A DNA stretch of 6,361 nt. Source: Janthinobacterium lividum (lineage in GTDB: Bacteria; Pseudomonadota; Gammaproteobacteria; Steroidobacterales; Steroidobacteraceae). The notes below the pieces were generated by a model. That model saw only the letters and a program-made list of their open reading frames with translations. It did not search any database and was not told the origin of the DNA. This document shows positions 5,097 to 6,361 of this stretch, in pieces. Every line of letters starts with the position of its first letter. Position 1 is the stretch's first letter. Position numbers and translations under genes: made by a program. The stretch lies in the NCBI GenBank assembly GCA_943327025.2, contig CALPVO020000133.1, positions 1-6,361 on the forward strand. Reading direction: 5' to 3'.

Positions 5097-6361
5097 CTAC
5101 TCCGGTACCGTGAGCCGGACGCTGTCGAACAGCACAGCGTCCGCTCCTGGGTCCGCAGCGAGCCGGCCCAGATGCGCTTCCGTTAGCGCTGGCAGGCCCG
5201 CACCACGCGGGCTGCTGCGCACTACTTGGCTGACAGGCAAGGCCTCGCCCTGCTGAAGCTTCGCGTCCACCAGCGTCAAGGCCCGCTCCAGCCAGGCATT
5301 CAGCGGCACATAGCGTTCGCCCATACCGGGCAAACCCAGATAGCCATCGAAATGCTGCGCGTGCTGCACTTCGTAGTAACGCAGGCCCGTGGCGCCTTGA
5401 CTACGAGCCAGCGCGTAATAAGCGCGCGAACTGTGGTTCACCTGAATGAGCGCATCGGCACGGCCGTGCACTATCGCTACCGGGCGGTCGTCCAGACGGC
5501 CCGTCATGGTGGCTGCTTGCAGGCCTTCCTGCACCCGCGCGCGCAGCAAACCCACATCGCCAACGTGAGTGGTGCCATTCGCAGTACTAGTCGCTGTAGC
5601 AGTCGCTGGCAACTGCCCTTCCGTCGCCAGCGCCCGGAACCGCAGCGCCAATTCCACGCTGCCGCCATTCACGTTCACTTCCCCGCTTCCATCAGCGCCG
5701 GGTGCCAAAGCGTTGATGCCCAGCGTGGGCGCCAGACCACTCGCGTCACACCAAGCCCGTGCCAACTCGTCGCCTCGCAAGGCGCGCGGCTGCCCGGCCG
5801 CATCTGTTGCCGTAAAGCGCACGCCAAAGGGCACCTCTCCGGGTAACAGCCGTGCATAAGCCATGCTGTAGGCATAGCTCATGCTGGGCCAGATGAAACC
5901 GCCCACGTTAAAGCCGCCCAATTCCAACGCTTCGCTGCGCGCACCACCAGCGAGTAACTGCTCGCGGGCATAGGCTGCCTGTTCGGGTAGCGTGGCTTGC
6001 GGCAGCAGCCCTGCGGCAGCAACGGCCCCACACCAGTGCTGCAAAACCGGTGCGGCCGCTGCCATGGCTGTGGCGAACGGCGCATCGCTCGGCAAACCAT
6101 GCGCCAAGGCTGCGGGCTGCCACAAGAAATGCTCGGTGCCGTAATCAAACAAGCTCCGGCCCGGCGCTGCCAAGTCGCGCCCTTCACTCGACACCACCAG
6201 CCCTGCCGTACGGCCAGCAACAATCACGTTGGGCTCCGACACTGCCGCGCCATCGATCCAACGCTCAGAATCGCGCTCTAGCGCGCGCAGCACCGTGGCG
6301 CCACCGTTTGAAATGCCGGTAGCGAGAATACGCACGGCAGACGGAGCGAAAGCATGCGCCG
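5097..6361 (-). CDS. D-(-)-3-hydroxybutyrate oligomer hydrolase, C-terminal part (5' end outside window)
   Basis: This alpha/beta-hydrolase-type esterase cleaves 3-hydroxybutyrate oligomers from polyhydroxybutyrate breakdown to monomers. The frame stays open to the right edge, so about 420 codons are visible of a protein usually near 700 residues; the missing N-terminus would hold any signal peptide. Just inside the edge is GISNGG (Ser codon 6309-6311), equivalent to the SNGG nucleophile elbow of the family. Counting from the Val codon at 6335, VAIVHGRADALIQVNHSSRAYY (288-309) supplies probable Asp D294, and YYEVQHAQHFDGYL (320-333) supplies probable His H328. FIWPSMSYAYSMAYARLLPG (147-166) and the C-terminal DAVLFDSVRL also look family-typical. 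A low-complexity Ala/Thr stretch (about 244-256) may be a surface loop. The GTG at 6335 is not a believable start because it would remove the strand leading to the nucleophile. The stop (TAG, 5097-5099) lies three bases from the convergent S46 stop. The family call is strong; periplasmic or cytoplasmic location cannot be judged. Confidence 0.9.
   Translation of the reverse strand, partial: AHAFAPSAVRILATGISNGGATVLRALERDSERWIDGAAVSEPNVIVAGRTAGLVVSSEGRDLAAPGRSLFDYGTEHFLWQPAALAHGLPSDAPFATAMAAAAPVLQHWCGAVAAAGLLPQATLPEQAAYAREQLLAGGARSEALELGGFNVGGFIWPSMSYAYSMAYARLLPGEVPFGVRFTATDAAGQPRALRGDELARAWCDASGLAPTLGINALAPGADGSGEVNVNGGSVELALRFRALATEGQLPATATATSTANGTTHVGDVGLLRARVQEGLQAATMTGRLDDRPVAIVHGRADALIQVNHSSRAYYALARSQGATGLRYYEVQHAQHFDGYLGLPGMGERYVPLNAWLERALTLVDAKLQQGEALPVSQVVRSSPRGAGLPALTEAHLGRLAADPGADAVLFDSVRLTVPE
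5116..5143. terminator. Strong hairpin at the convergent S46 / hydrolase 3' ends (candidate bidirectional terminator)
   Basis: CGGACGCTGT (5116-5125) and ACAGCGTCCG (5134-5143) form a perfect ten-base-pair stem with an eight-base loop. It starts 22 bases past the S46 stop and lies within the last codons of the convergent hydrolase. A competing five-pair hairpin uses the same left arm (GCTGT 5121-5125 with ACAGC 5129-5133). Neither strand has a T-run after the stem, so it is not a canonical intrinsic terminator. It could protect the S46 mRNA 3' end, slow polymerase or mark a Rho-dependent end. With only three bases between the two stop codons, any 3'-end signal must lie within a coding region, and this is the best candidate seen. 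Confidence 0.35.

Noticed and set aside
5103..5110. CGGTACCG and nearby GAGCTC palindromes at the convergent stops.
   Set aside because: They are short palindromes of restriction-site length with no sign of function; the 10-bp hairpin just beyond is the better candidate.
5226..5846. Plus-strand open frame of 206 codons within the oligomer hydrolase.
   Set aside because: It is antisense to strongly conserved hydrolase motifs, and its composition is typical of a GC-rich shadow frame.
1..6361. A novel multi-gene system, such as defence, mobile element or biosynthetic cluster.
   Set aside because: All five main genes fall in known families, transcription units are mixed in direction, and there are no transposases, integrases, toxin-antitoxin pairs, CRISPR repeats or cluster hallmarks.

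Overview
The window is GC-rich, proteobacterial-looking chromosome with dense coding. Its mix of genes is an E. coli-type anaerobic coproporphyrinogen oxidase (HemN), an ExoD-family membrane protein, a secreted S46 dipeptidyl-peptidase and a 3-hydroxybutyrate oligomer hydrolase. That mix fits a polyhydroxybutyrate-using gammaproteobacterium, perhaps near Xanthomonadales or Nevskiales. This assignment is inferred from gene content only. No rRNA, tRNA, insertion sequence, phage gene or CRISPR array was seen.

Layout, left to right. (1) The last codons of a plus-strand gene cut by the window edge overlap the GTG start of a two-domain VOC (glyoxalase-fold) protein at 41-754. (2) A 50-base convergent gap (755-804) holds a short near-duplicate and a weak inverted repeat. 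(3) On the minus strand, an exoD-like gene (2268-2954) lies 77 bases upstream of hemN (805-2190) in the same direction, so they may be co-transcribed. (4) A short divergent intergenic region carries a perfect 9+1+9 palindrome at 2957-2975, between exoD and the plus-strand S46 peptidase gene (3000-5093). (5) The S46 gene converges with a minus-strand 3HB-oligomer hydrolase gene (5097 to the right edge, 5' part missing). Only three bases separate the two stop codons. A 10-bp-stem hairpin lies just inside the hydrolase 3' end.

No shared pathway links the genes. HemN serves oxygen-independent heme synthesis in the cytoplasm. ExoD is an inner-membrane protein of unclear biochemical function. The S46 enzyme trims dipeptides from peptides outside the cytoplasm. 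The hydrolase turns hydroxybutyrate oligomers into monomers. The last two are both scavenging or catabolic hydrolases, but they are convergent and so not an operon. I see ordinary housekeeping and accessory genes, not a new multi-gene system. The points most worth a second look are the divergent-promoter palindrome with the exoD start ambiguity, the 3'-end hairpin shared by two convergent genes, and the active-site variant of the S46 peptidase.
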